Positions 49,730-59,873 are shown, numbered from the stretch's first letter. The stretch is 64,000 nt of DNA from Gymnorhina tibicen (GCA_013399875.1 VXAZ01001688.1:1251525-1315524), one strand, 5' to 3'. Translations and numbers: made by a program. Notes: a model not told the origin generated them from the sequence alone.

Positions 49730-49850
49730 CCCAAAGAGATTAAACGATTGGTCAAAAGTCACCCCGAAGTTGGTGGCAGAGATGAAGCTGAAACCTACTT
49801 TCTCAAGTCAAATCCAGAGTTTTAATCACCAGAACACCCTTCCTCTCCCT
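49730..49850 (+). repeat. MIR-type SINE relic
   Basis: AAAGAGATTAAACGATTGGTC, then AAAAGTCACC, TTGGTGGCAGAGATGAAGC and CTTCCTCTCCC follow the 3' half of the MIR core ('agaggttaagtaacttgcc', 'aaggtcac', 'gtggcagagccgggattc', 'ctgcctctc'). The 5' half is missing. Confidence 0.65.
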
Positions 49851-50059
49851 TCATTGCTTTCATTTATCATTTCAGGCTAGGCAGACTACATCGAAATGAT
49901 GGCTTTGTGAAGCATAGAAACACAGTTTTACGGGCAATAAACAATAAATATGAACCTGAGAGACATCTCCAGGAAACCTCCATACCAAAAAAGAGTACTT
50001 TTTCCCCTTTTTTTTTCCCCCACAGAAGATGGCAAAACCCTTTCCCTTCCCATCCTGCC

Positions 50060-50367
50060 CGCACCTCTTTGCCGGCCTGAGCCCCGTGCCAGCGCGGCAG
50101 CCGCGCCAGGTCCCCTGCACGGCACGTTGGCTGCGGGATGGCAGCGAGCTCCCCCGCTCCCTGCCAAGATGACAAAGTCCTGGCTAGCTCAGCCACCGCC
50201 TCTGCCAGTGTACCAGGGAATCGGCTGTGCCGTTCCATTTAAGCGCTGCTCACTAATTATTAACTGTGGGCTCAGCATTCAGGGCGCAGACAATGGGATC
50301 AGCCAGGCACCGCTCCACGGGCGGGGGGGCACCGCAGTCGGCACGGGTTTCTTTTTAATTATTGTGC
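50060..50367. promoter_or_regulatory. CpG cluster
   Basis: I count 24 CpGs in about 308 bases, including GCGCGG and CCGCGCC groups at 50090-50110. The right half contains ACAATGG (50290-50296), the SOX core. No exon or TATA-like start is visible beside it. It may be a small promoter-type or enhancer-type CpG island. Confidence 0.4.
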
Positions 50368-50460
50368 GGTGGAATCAGTTCTGGAGAAGCAAATTGAAAA
50401 GTATACAAAATTCTGATTAATAACCATAATGGCTTTCTTTTTTTTTTTTTTTTGGTAGTG
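50368..50460. promoter_or_regulatory. AT-rich flank of the CpG cluster
   Basis: CTGATTAATAACCATAATGGC at 50412-50432 carries TAAT half-sites directly beside the CpG cluster. A sixteen-base T run follows at 50438-50453. Conserved status unknown. Confidence 0.25.
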
Positions 50461-53400
50461 TTTCTCTGGGTTCCATCCCACAGGACCCCAACTGTTCCTC
50501 CTGTAGCACCAAAACCTGCACACACTTTAAAAAAACCCCAAGAGAATGTATTTTGGTTTACAGGATTACTTCCACAATAACAATGAATTATGCAGAGTTG
50601 AGCCCAAAACCCATTTCTGGATCCAGATATAAACTTTGAGGGATGATGGATGATCCTCTTTTATGGCACCCCTGAGAAAGACATAAACCTCTCCACAGGT
50701 TGGAAGGGCTCTGTTGTGGACTGATGTCCAGGCTTTAAAGTTTCAGGCCTTTTCTTGGTACTACACTCTGCTTTGTGTAAAGGCTGAACTCCTGTGGTAT
50801 CTGTGTTACCTCCTCTCCCAGGGGATTTGTGCAAGGAAAGGCTGCCTTTATCTCCTCTGGCATTTGCGTCTCACTGGCTCTGTTGCTCTTGAACTGCAGA
50901 ACTACACACTGGATGTGGATCGCTGTGCAAGTGGCTTTATGCTCATTCAGAAATTGGGTGCATCTTAGCAATACTTAAGGTGATTTTTCCAAGATGTTCC
51001 CTTTTTTCTAATAGGTTATTGATTAATGTATTTCCATTTCAGAGAGACATCATGACAATTTTGTTTAAAATAGTAGGAGAAGGAGAAAAAAAATTAATCA
51101 GGGTCTCCTGAAAATAATGTTTCATCCTGGAAAAGCTTTGCTCCACGTAACAGAATACTTCATTGGGATCTCTTACTGCTCCTATCAGAGGACACAACTC
51201 AGACAGGAGCTGGAGCCTTTCTTCCCATAGTTTTCCCACCAGTGGAAACACATGATTTGCACTAGGGACAGGGGACAGAATCCTGTGGCCTCACCCCAGG
51301 GGTTCAGTGTTGAGGAAGCAGCAACCCCACCAGGGGCTGACCAGCACCCCGGGGAGGCAGCAGCTCCTCTGTAATACAGAGCATGTGAGCAGGGGCTATC
51401 ATGAGCAGGGATAAGGAAAAACACATGCTGGAGCAGGTGCCAGGGCAAGGATTAGAGAGAACGGGCTGCTGTATCTCACAGAGCAAGCGTGCGTCAGGGT
51501 CTGAAAGCGAGCGCAGCCCTTTGGTGTGGGAGCCTTGTGCTGCACCTGCAATGAAGCCTTTCCTGCAAATGGAGACATCAGAAGGAGATGACATTCCCCA
51601 GGGGATGGCAAAATGTTATATGAATCACACCCGACTCCACTCAGAAACATCTCTCTCACGTCTGAGTGGAATTCTATACCGAAGGCATATATTTTTACAT
51701 TAAGATTTCTTTTTCTTTCACTTTCAATACCTTGGAAGTGCTTTTTCACTAAGCAGTTATTAAAAAGAAAGAAGATGTAGTCTTGTACCTGAGTAATATT
51801 TCTTCCCCAATATTTCTCAATTTAACCAGGTGACAATCCCTCCTCTTCTTCCTCAAGCCTTCCAGTTTTGAGCCTTGCCACATTTTGACCCAGTTCCCGG
51901 TGCTTCTGACACTCCGCTTTGCTCCCACACGGACCAGCTTGCTGCAGCAGGGACCCCCAGTTCACACAGGCTCCCTTCCCACCTCTCTCCCGAGGCTGTG
52001 CTGGGAGGAGGGAAGAGTCCCCTAAAATGACAGTAGGAATTGTTGATTCCTTTTCAGGCTGCACCAGGCTCTTACAGCCACAATTCCTCACATCCATCTG
52101 TGGCAAGGCATTGTGGGGTATTGTGTTTGACTCCCAACAAACTGTGTTGCTAGGACGACGTTTATTATGATACATAATGTGAATAAAGGATGAAACTGTA
52201 CACAGCGTGCTGATTTGCTATAACTGTCATCTGTGATGATAGTCTCTAGTTTATACCTCAAATGAATTTTGCATGGATGGTACCGATGCTACCGAGTGCT
52301 GCAGAGGTGTATTTTACAAAGCTGCCTGGGCCTGGCATGAAGATCATGCCACTTTAAACAGCGAATCTGTTATTGTGATGTTTGTGAGAGGAGAACAAGT
52401 GGGAAAGTCACTTTCAAGTGCAGCTCAGTGCTCTTTTAATGAGGAATGGGGTCTTCTTCAGAGTCAGCCAACTACTGAGGAGGAGCTGACACCCTTAGTA
52501 GTCAACATCCTCAAAACAGCTGACAGCTCCAGATAAATCAGTTTGTGTACTTCCTCCCCTTCTCATATCACCTGCGGTGACAGGAAAGCACTAATTTCCT
52601 TTGAGAGGGAGAGAGATGGATGCATGCGTGCATCCTGGGCATGTTGATCCTTCAGTGTAAAATTAACAAAAACAGAGGCCAGGGAGAGCTGGGAATAGGC
52701 ACAGCACTTTGTCAAGAGGAAGACTCTGCTGTGGTACGGCCCCATATTCATCATATGGTAATTTATAAATGTGCATACAGCAGAGCCACGTTGCATTAGC
52801 CCCTGGAAGGAGCAGCTGTGACAAACAGAGTGCATTTGGTCACCCGACTGCCCAGTTCACAGCCATAATTCTCCTCCACACAGCACAAGACTGCATGCCC
52901 CAGGGGGCTGGCACAGAGTGCGTGACATCAGCCACGTGCACAAGTGCCACTTGGGCACACTGCTTGGTCCTGCAGCTGGACACAGCCCAGCCCTGCATGG
53001 ACAGCCCCCTCGGAGGAGTTCTCCAACACTTGTTACCCTTGGAGAGGACCATCCCAGTAAGAGCAAAAGCAATTTCTGTTCACTTGATTATTTCAGGGGA
53101 AAAGGTGCTGAAATGCTGCTGTTGCAGATGACAGTCCCCGTGCCACACCTGAAGAGCCACATGCCTGGGACCTGCAGCACTCTTTGGGGTTGATCAGGAG
53201 GCACTCACTTGTTTATCAGTCACTCGCAATCGATGGGGAGTTAAGTACTGCCTGCACCCTCTTGCACAGACAATCCTCGCCGCACACTTCCTGAATTCAT
53301 TACTCTGATGCTGCCACAAGGCTGAATGATGTTATAAAAATTAGACACTCCAGGCCGTCAAAGGCATTGCACCCTCCTCGAAAAGAAACGCACCCGGAAA

Positions 53401-54132
53401 ACCCCTCAGATAAAACCACAGAGGAATTTCTCCCGGTAGGCAATGCAGGTCACAACTTTCCCCTGGGCCCAGAAGCCTCTCGCGGCAGTTTGAGCAGGGC
53501 TGGCTGCCACTCGTTTTTTGCCATTACTTCTGAGAGCCAGCTCATCCCACCCTCTTCACTGAACTGCCACGTTTCCAGAGACAGGCTCTGACACGAGCTG
53601 AAACAAGGCAGAAACAAAAGACACCCAACCTGTTTACAGGGAATGAACCACTCACTGTGACCCTGTTTCAGGGAGGATCTGCCCCAAAAACCAGACATGC
53701 ACTGTCCAGGGCTGAAGAGAGCCTGCCTCCCCTGCCTGTGCTCAATGCACACAGTATTTCAGCTGAATTTAAGAATCCCTCTCCTGCACAAGGACCTTTT
53801 AATGAAAAGAAAAAAATAAGAAGAAAAACCAAACAAACCAGACTCTAAAAATAGAGGTGAGGATCTGAGTTTCTAAGGTCTCAGTTTCTCCCTTCCTAAG
53901 CTGACAGTAACCTCAGTGTTGCCTTGATGCATCAGGTTACGTTAGTTAAATCACTGACCATCCCATCATTTATATAATGGGACATGACTGGCGTGCTCAG
54001 ATGAGACAAGTCACAGCAAAAATGCCTAAAAGGAGGAATTTGCCTGACAACCATTTTAAAAACACTTGTAGGTTTAGATTTTAAAATAAATACGTATCAC
54101 TACATATGCAAACACTGAACTATAAATATATC
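50461..54132. other. Unassigned noncoding DNA
   Basis: Mixed sequence with several GC-richer patches (51.3-51.6, 51.9-52.0 and 52.8-53.1 kb). These give overlapping frames of about 100-120 codons on both strands without domains. No repeat family recognised. Confidence 0.4.
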
Positions 54133-54168
54133 TATACATGCATGCATGTGTGCACACACATATGTATA
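54133..54168. repeat. 36-bp alternating pyrimidine-purine tract
   Basis: From 54133 to 54168 every base alternates pyrimidine and purine without a break (TATACATGCATGCATGTGTG, then CACACACATATGTATA). Such tracts can adopt left-handed Z-DNA. The CATG repeats and the GTGTG/CACAC halves also allow self-pairing. Confidence 0.85.
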
Positions 54169-54539
54169 ATCACATACATATGCTCCAGTGGTTTTCCAGC
54201 TAAACTGCTGCCATGTGTTGTACATTATCCCAAGGCACCAAGCAGAAAGGCTGAAACCCACCTCTGGGGGCAGGGGATTTTGAAGCCAATTTCTCCTGGA
54301 CCAGAAATCCACAAAGTCACTCTGCGCGCAGGCCCTGCTGCCCACGGCCCAAGCACAGGCAAGTTCAGCAGCACAGAGCCCCACAAAACCAGCAAGGACG
54401 TTTTTGTCACCCCTGAGATTGCTCAGTAAGTGCCAGTTCCTGCTTGGGTGATGCAGAAATGCATCTCTCTGAGCAGAAGCACTTGTTTCCATTCCAGTTT
54501 CATAGAATCTGGGTTGTTTCTTTCTTGCACCATTGAGTA
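54169..54539. other. Unassigned noncoding DNA
   Basis: A single TTTCATAGAATC phrase near 54500 recalls CR1 tails but has no further match, so no repeat is called. Confidence 0.4.
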
Positions 54540-55150
54540 TTTCAGTGGAAAAGCTCTTTTGTGTGTAAATAACTATTAGGTGCTATTTTTTTTATAAGCA
54601 AAATTCATAAAATAAAGCAGACAGAATTCATTTATATGAAAAATAGAGGGATTAAACATAGCCAATAAATTACAATAAACTGTCCACAGTGAACAATGCT
54701 ACCAGATGACCATAATGGAGATCCACTGCTCTTGTGCTTTTATTAAAAGAACAAAGCACTGCAATTAAATGTAAAATCCGGTAATATGTCATCGTACCTT
54801 AAGCATCCTTTTCTCATTCATTGAACACTGTCCTCTGATTTAATTGAAGCCTCTGGTCCCTTTGAGACAGCAATAGTCCTTACTCTAGGCCAAGTTTAGC
54901 ATTTCATTATTTAGTAATCTGAGATGGAGTCATGCTATTGACTCTCAAGCAATCCTCTTTGCTTCTTATAACAAAAAGGATGCCCACAGAAATAATTGAT
55001 ACCACATTCTACTCTCTAGTAAATCGTCCCTTAGTGGATTGTGAAAAGAGGTTTTTGATTTAGACTTAAGAATAACAAAAGTTGGGTATATTTTTCACTG
55101 ATGACCCCCATATGACATGTCCATAACCCCTTTCACAGCAGGAATGTTGG
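54540..55150. promoter_or_regulatory. Candidate AT-rich regulatory block
   Basis: About 600 bases of AT-rich, repeat-free sequence. Recurrent AATAAA, ATTTAA and TTATTTAGTAATC motifs give an appearance similar to the other candidate blocks. A GATGACCATAATGG phrase near 54707 has a slight CR1 flavour but no supporting flank. Confidence 0.27.
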
Positions 55151-55439
55151 CCTAAAGGCATTTTAGCAGCTAAAATGAGTGACTAGAGGCTTTCCAGGTT
55201 TTGTTATATATATTCGGTATATAAGTGATGCCTTCGTAGAGGGAAGTAATTTTTTTCTATAGAACAACTCACTGTAGACCTGATCCGGGCAAGAGCTGAC
55301 ACTTCCCTCCCTGGCATCAGGCAGCCATCGGTGCTTAGCACCTCGTAAAGGCAATCAGCAACTTGCAGATTCATTACAGCTCTGCAGGCTGGAAATGGGC
55401 TGGAGCAGCGTGGGCTGTTTTCTTTGGGAGGTGAAACAG
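55151..55439. other. Unassigned noncoding DNA
   Basis: Nothing recognised. Confidence 0.4.
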
Positions 55440-55503
55440 CCCAGGTGAGTCAGGTACCAGGTCCAAAATAACCCAGGTGAGTTAGGGATCGGATCTGAGA
55501 TGA
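55440..55503. repeat. Tandem duplication of a 32-bp unit
   Basis: Two adjacent 32-base units (55440-55471 and 55472-55503) agree at 23 positions and share the first eleven bases, CCCAGGTGAGT. Each copy thereby carries a consensus-like splice donor (CAG|GTGAGT). No upstream exon is recognised, so use as a donor is unsupported. Confidence 0.75.
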
Positions 55504-56438
55504 GGTCCCCATGTCCCCTGAGGTTGGGAACAGCATTAACGACTTTCCCAGCTCCGAAACACCCTTATCTCCTGGAAATCTCTGTTATGCTCTGGCCTTC
55601 GGGATTTTCATCCCTCCCTGCCGGACGATCCCCGCAGATTGCCCATGAAGGGGTGGTGCTGCAGCCACAGCCCCGGCTCCTCAGCTGACTGCCCATGCCT
55701 CACCAGAAGTGCCCACGCAGGAGCTCCCCTGGTGACAGGGGTGGTGGTCACTCCTCTGTCACCTCCCCATCAGCACAGAAACAGCCCCACAGCCACCAGC
55801 CCGGACTGCAGGAAAGCCACACGTATCCTGCACACCCTTCCTGCAGAATGCTACTCGGGGATGTCCCAAGCCATAGTTGCTCCCAGAGGACTCCCAGTCA
55901 GAGTCTGTTCTCCTTTTCCATCGGTAACAACACTCTGCTCACACAACTGCACAGGATGATAGTGGATCTAAGGATCTCCTGACTTCGGCAATTTGCAGGG
56001 ACACCAGACCATCCCTCCCTCCCCTCGCTAATTCCTGCCAGCAATTTATGGTCCTGGAAGGATTTAGTGCATGAACCCCACTACCAACCTCCTCTTCACC
56101 ATCATACAAAGGTTCTCCTCATCTTAAAGTTGGTTATCCCAGAAGGGAGTTGTATAGACCTAGGGATGCAGCCAGGATTAGGACGCCAGCCCTCCCACAA
56201 GCCAATTCATGAGTCAAATGGAGAAGATTACCCTGACACCTCCTTGCTTTTGTGCTCTGGCACCTCTTGCTCCCTGGAGTATCAAAAAACGTGAATTTTC
56301 ACTAACTTTAACTAACGTTGAAAGCCCAGTGGTCAAAAGCGGCTGTTTGTCATCTGGAGATCTGCGCCATCATTACCAGGCAATGCAAGCACAAAGCCAA
56401 GCTGGGGAGACCAAGTTCCCCCCAATAAACTCGCACGG
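55504..56438. other. Unassigned noncoding DNA
   Basis: Mixed sequence. No gene, repeat or motif cluster recognised. Confidence 0.4.
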
Positions 56439-56460
56439 TTCCCATTAATATTAATGGGAA
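56439..56460. repeat. 22-bp perfect palindrome
   Basis: TTCCCATTAAT is followed immediately by its exact reverse complement, so all 22 bases form a spacer-free palindrome centred between 56449 and 56450. The core TAATATTA resembles back-to-back homeodomain half-sites. The core recurs twice within the next 540 bases. Confidence 0.9.
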
Positions 56461-56819
56461 TTACACAGGTGTACTGGGAAATAGCCCCGTCACAGGGCTG
56501 CAAGTCTCACGGCCCTGACCTACGCCCAAAAGCCTGCACTCAAACTCCTCTGTCTATAATTCTGTAATCTACTTGGCATGTTAAGCATTTCAAATTAAAA
56601 AGTGTCAGGGTCAGAGCCAAAACAATGCATTATATGGGATAAGATTTTAATTCAGCCTGTCCTGGGAGAGACAGGGGGAAGGAGGAGAAATTCATGCCAA
56701 TTATTTTGCATTTTGGGAGAGTTATTTGACTGTAGGACCAACCCATAGCAGGGCACTGTTCAGCGAGTTTTGTTTTGTTTGTTTGCTTCTCTTCTCCCAG
56801 TACTCAAATTATCTCCAGG
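56461..56819. other. Unassigned AT-rich noncoding DNA
   Basis: Lies between the palindrome and the POU-motif block. It may belong to the same element, but no distinct motif was recognised. Confidence 0.35.
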
Positions 56820-57010
56820 TCCTTAGATCCATTAGACTAATTAATATTAAGAACATATGCATATGCAAATTAGGTCGTGGTGCCCATATATTTCACTTTA
56901 CATGACAGCTTGAAGTGTAGTTGTGTGAGTCAATCAAATGCCATAAATTTGCTATGCACAAAAGATCATTAATATTAATTGGGGCATGGGCACTGTGCAG
57001 TAGTCCATGC
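56820..57010. promoter_or_regulatory. Candidate regulatory block with POU, PBX and palindromic homeodomain motifs
   Basis: ATGCATATGCAA at 56857-56868 matches the dimeric POU MORE site (ATGCATATGCAT) at 11 of 12 positions. It overlaps a perfect octamer ATGCAAAT at 56863-56870. The core ATTAATATTAA occurs at 56840-56850 and again at 56968-56978. TGACAG, a MEIS/PREP-type core, is at 56903-56908. TCAATCA, a PBX-type core, is at 56930-56936. This is the best-defined transcription-factor cluster in the window. Binding and conservation are inferred, not shown. Confidence 0.45.
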
Positions 57011-57691
57011 CACCATTAGAAATGGACCCCTTGCTTTAATTGTTCAGCAAATTCCTCTTTTTTTTAATTTTTTTTTTAAATTTTAAATCAGTACCAATGG
57101 CCTGATTAAAATATGTAATTTTTTCCCCAGGTAGTCTTCCGAACAGCATCAGAATTGTATTAAAAAATACCGAGCAGACCTTTTCTAAGACAGATGGCAC
57201 ACAATGAGGTTAAAAAAAGTATCTTGAGATCCAACCAGCAAGAACAAAAAAAAAAATTGCTTGCATTGTTGTTTTCATTATCTTGCTTCTGTCATTTCAT
57301 GAGCTTTGTATCTTGCAAGGAAAGAAAGAAGGGAGAAAAACTGTGAAATTAATCTTTTGTGCATGGCCTGATAAAGAAGAGACATGCTCAGACAAAAGAT
57401 AGACTGAGAGAAGGTACCGTGATTGATGACTAAAGTAAAGGTGTCAGAAGAGTATTATGTAAATTACTGGAGGCACAGACCATTTCAGAGAGAATGAGAG
57501 GGAGAGGGGAAGCCAGGGAGAGAGAGAAAAAAAGGACTGCAGAGTCGATGTCACCAAGACACTGGTCCCCAAGCGCCAATTTCTTGCCATCTTTCATCTG
57601 CTCAGACAAGCTCACCTCACTTTCTATTTGGTTTGCACAATGTAACAAAGGAGGAAAAAACCTGTCAACATTAGCATGAATACAGCCCAAA
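57011..57691. other. AT-rich noncoding DNA with T-rich and A-rich runs
   Basis: T/A-rich low-complexity segments lie at about 57057-57085 and 57246-57257. A purine-rich GAGAGGG-type patch lies near 57488-57532. Nothing else recognised. Confidence 0.4.
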
Positions 57692-57960
57692 AGCGGGGTT
57701 CGAGCACGCCGCGTCTGAAGTGAGGCAGCGAGACGGGAACTTTAAGGCAGCCTCGGTGCTCGTACGTGAGCCCGTGAGGCGGCGGCTCCGAGGCAATTCC
57801 CTCTGTTATTTTGTGCCAGGACAGGGATTCAGACAGGCAGGGCCAGGGTGTTTCTCTGTTTGATCCCCCACCGCCTCTGCACGCCCTGGTCTGACACACG
57901 CTCATCCCTGCAGGCACCTGCCGGCAGGACAGCCTGGACCTGCCCCGATTGCTCCTCTGC
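57692..57960. promoter_or_regulatory. Weak CpG cluster
   Basis: I count about 13 CpGs in the first 100 bases (57692-57795) and roughly 18 over the whole stretch. It is weaker and shorter than the clusters at 34 and 50 kb. No adjoining exon was recognised. Confidence 0.3.
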
Positions 57961-59524
57961 CCAGGCAGATTTTTAATCCAGTCCATGCCCACTCCCACAC
58001 GCTGGACAGAAAGAGAATGCATGGACAGATCTCATCTCTACCAAACTCTTCCCAGGAAAACCTTTTCTCACCACTGACCCAGCCACACAACGGTGGCTCC
58101 CAGCCACGCTCACATGGAGGCCCCAGCACACCCCATCTCCGGACAGAACTTAGCCAATGCCTGCCACAAAATCCCACAACGGTTCCATGAAAGCACAGTC
58201 CAAACCAACTTATACCAAGCAAAAATAGGTTTAGTCTCCCATTCCCTGTCCTTCTGGCACAGAAGGTTCCACATCCCAAAAGAGTGATGCAGTTAATACC
58301 ATGGACAGTAAGAAACCATTTTTGTACTTCTACTTTTTGGAAAAAAAACTCCAAGGGAAAAAGCAAAATGCTTTCAGGAATTTTTCCCTTCATTCCTGAC
58401 TATATGATTAATCTGGCTCCTGTTTGAATTTCACCTCCGGCATATCTTTGCCCCTATTTAATTTGATCACTGGCTTTTATTCAAAAACTTCATTTTCCAA
58501 GGAATAAACAAGTACAAACGGTCACCTATCACCTCCATGGTAACAAGTGAAAGGAGCGTTCAAGGGGAAGAAAACACTAAATTGGCATTTGATGAAATGC
58601 ACGGTTCCACGCCGCAGGTACTCCTGGTGCATGAGGCTGAGGGTACACGGTGCCCTCACATATTAAATAATTACCCCGATCCCTGCCTTATACAGCGAAT
58701 CCCTGGTTTTACAAAGGGATAGCAGAGAGAAACGTGAGTGGAGAGGCCGGAAATGCTCATCTGCCCTGTCTCTGTGCTCTGACAGCTCAGTGAGGGCATC
58801 CCTCAGTGTCCTCTTTCCCGTGCACCCGGACACAGCGATCTCCAGCTCATCTGCGCCGATTCCCTCTGCATTTCTCCCGTGGCAGCAGAGAGTGGGATCT
58901 GGCGTGTGAATTTCACCCTCCCTGCTCCCCTGGCTGCTCCTGCTGCCCAGCACTGGGACGCTAAAGGACATGGCTGGATCTGGGGCAAAGATGGCAATCC
59001 TGGCACGGCTCCTGGCAGGAGTCACTTCAGTACAGAGAGTGAGTGTACAAATAAAGCTGCTTTCCAACTTCCTTCCTTCAGATTCAATCAGCTATCACAT
59101 GGCTTTCATTTTGAGTGTTGAGAGATGTTAAAATGAGATTTAATAACAAATTGCTTCAATTTTGCATGCCTTCTAAATTCTGTTGGCCAGGCAGGGTAGT
59201 CCATGGAAAAAGCATTCAGTTCTTCTCATCGAATTTTTCATTTTTCCACTCTTTTTTTTTTTTTGTACCATGAGTGCAACAGTTGGAAAAAATTTAGAAT
59301 CCAAAGAGGCAGCTATTTCTATACCATCAATTTGCCCCTTAAAGAGTGAAATGATAAAATGAGTGAAAAAAAATAGATATTCTGGGCACCAAGCTCTGTG
59401 CAAATCAGTTCTGAAAGTATCAGTGAATTCATATTTTAAAGAATACTTTAGTTTGCGAGATTGGAATTCTTTTAAAGAAGAAACTCTCAAAGGAAGTTGT
59501 CATTTTAGGCTGCACAAACCAAAA
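57961..59524. other. Unassigned noncoding DNA
   Basis: A CCTCCATGGTAAC phrase near 58533 gives half of an RFX-type X-box. A T run lies near 59252-59264. No gene or repeat family recognised. Confidence 0.4.
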
Positions 59525-59757
59525 CCCTTCCAAAATCAGGTGCTTAGAAAAAAAATTGAAGCACTTTAATAATTTAAATTGCTCCCCTTTGCACATGCCC
59601 AGAACCCAAATCCCTTTTCTAACTGAAGTGCTTATATAAAAATTTGACAGCTCTTATAATTTTAAATTGCTCTACACTGAGTATGCCCAGAACCTCGATC
59701 ACTTCCAAATTCAAGGGCTTATAAAAATTTGAAGCACTCCAATAATTTTAAATTGCA
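59525..59757 (+). repeat. Tandem array of about 87-bp units (nearly three copies)
   Basis: Three diverged units begin at 59525, 59612 and about 59700. Each starts with a CCCTTCC- or CACTTCC-like segment, then GTGCTTA or GGGCTTAT. An A-rich ATTGAAGCAC-like stretch follows, then TAATTTTAAATTGC. Units one and two end with ATGCCCAGAACC (59595-59606 and 59683-59694). Matching landmarks are spaced 85-88 bases apart. The third unit is cut short after TTAAATTGC. I do not recognise the family. Confidence 0.75.
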
Positions 59758-59830
59758 ATGCACAGTGCAGAGTGATTTAAAATTATTGGACTGCTTCAAT
59801 TTTTTTAAAAGGTCTTCAATTTGGAAGTGA
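59699..59830. repeat. Inverted repeat with about 58-bp arms
   Basis: The third tandem unit (left arm 59699-59756) is followed, after about 15 bases, by its reverse complement (right arm about 59772-59830). The arms share TCACTTCCAAATT, TTGAAGCA and TCCAATAATTTTAAAT and differ by a few substitutions and one indel, which I estimate by eye as more than 80 percent identity. The spacer contains TGCACAGTGCA, itself nearly palindromic, so the whole could fold into one long hairpin. A MITE-like element or a local inverted duplication would both fit. Confidence 0.75.
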
Positions 59831-59845
59831 GTCAAGCAGCATTCT

Positions 59846-59873
59846 AATACAGTAGTTTAAGACATACTGTATT
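59846..59873. repeat. Perfect 9-bp inverted repeat
   Basis: AATACAGTA (59846-59854) faces TACTGTATT (59865-59873) across a ten-base loop. It lies just right of the larger inverted repeat and does not share its sequence. Confidence 0.85.

Noticed and set aside
53879..53950. TCAGTTTCTCCCTTCC phrase resembling a reverse MIR core
   Set aside because: The flanking MIR phrases on both sides are absent, so the match is too short.
54497..54512. TTTCATAGAATCTGGG phrase resembling a CR1 tail
   Set aside because: Only this short phrase matches. The expected continuation (AGGACCTC-type sequence) is missing.
57695..57705. GGGTTCGAGCA resembling a tRNA B box
   Set aside because: No A box at the right distance and no cloverleaf stems could be drawn.
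58533..58546. CTCCATGGTAAC as a second RFX X-box
   Set aside because: Only one half-site matches. The other half lacks the GTT core.
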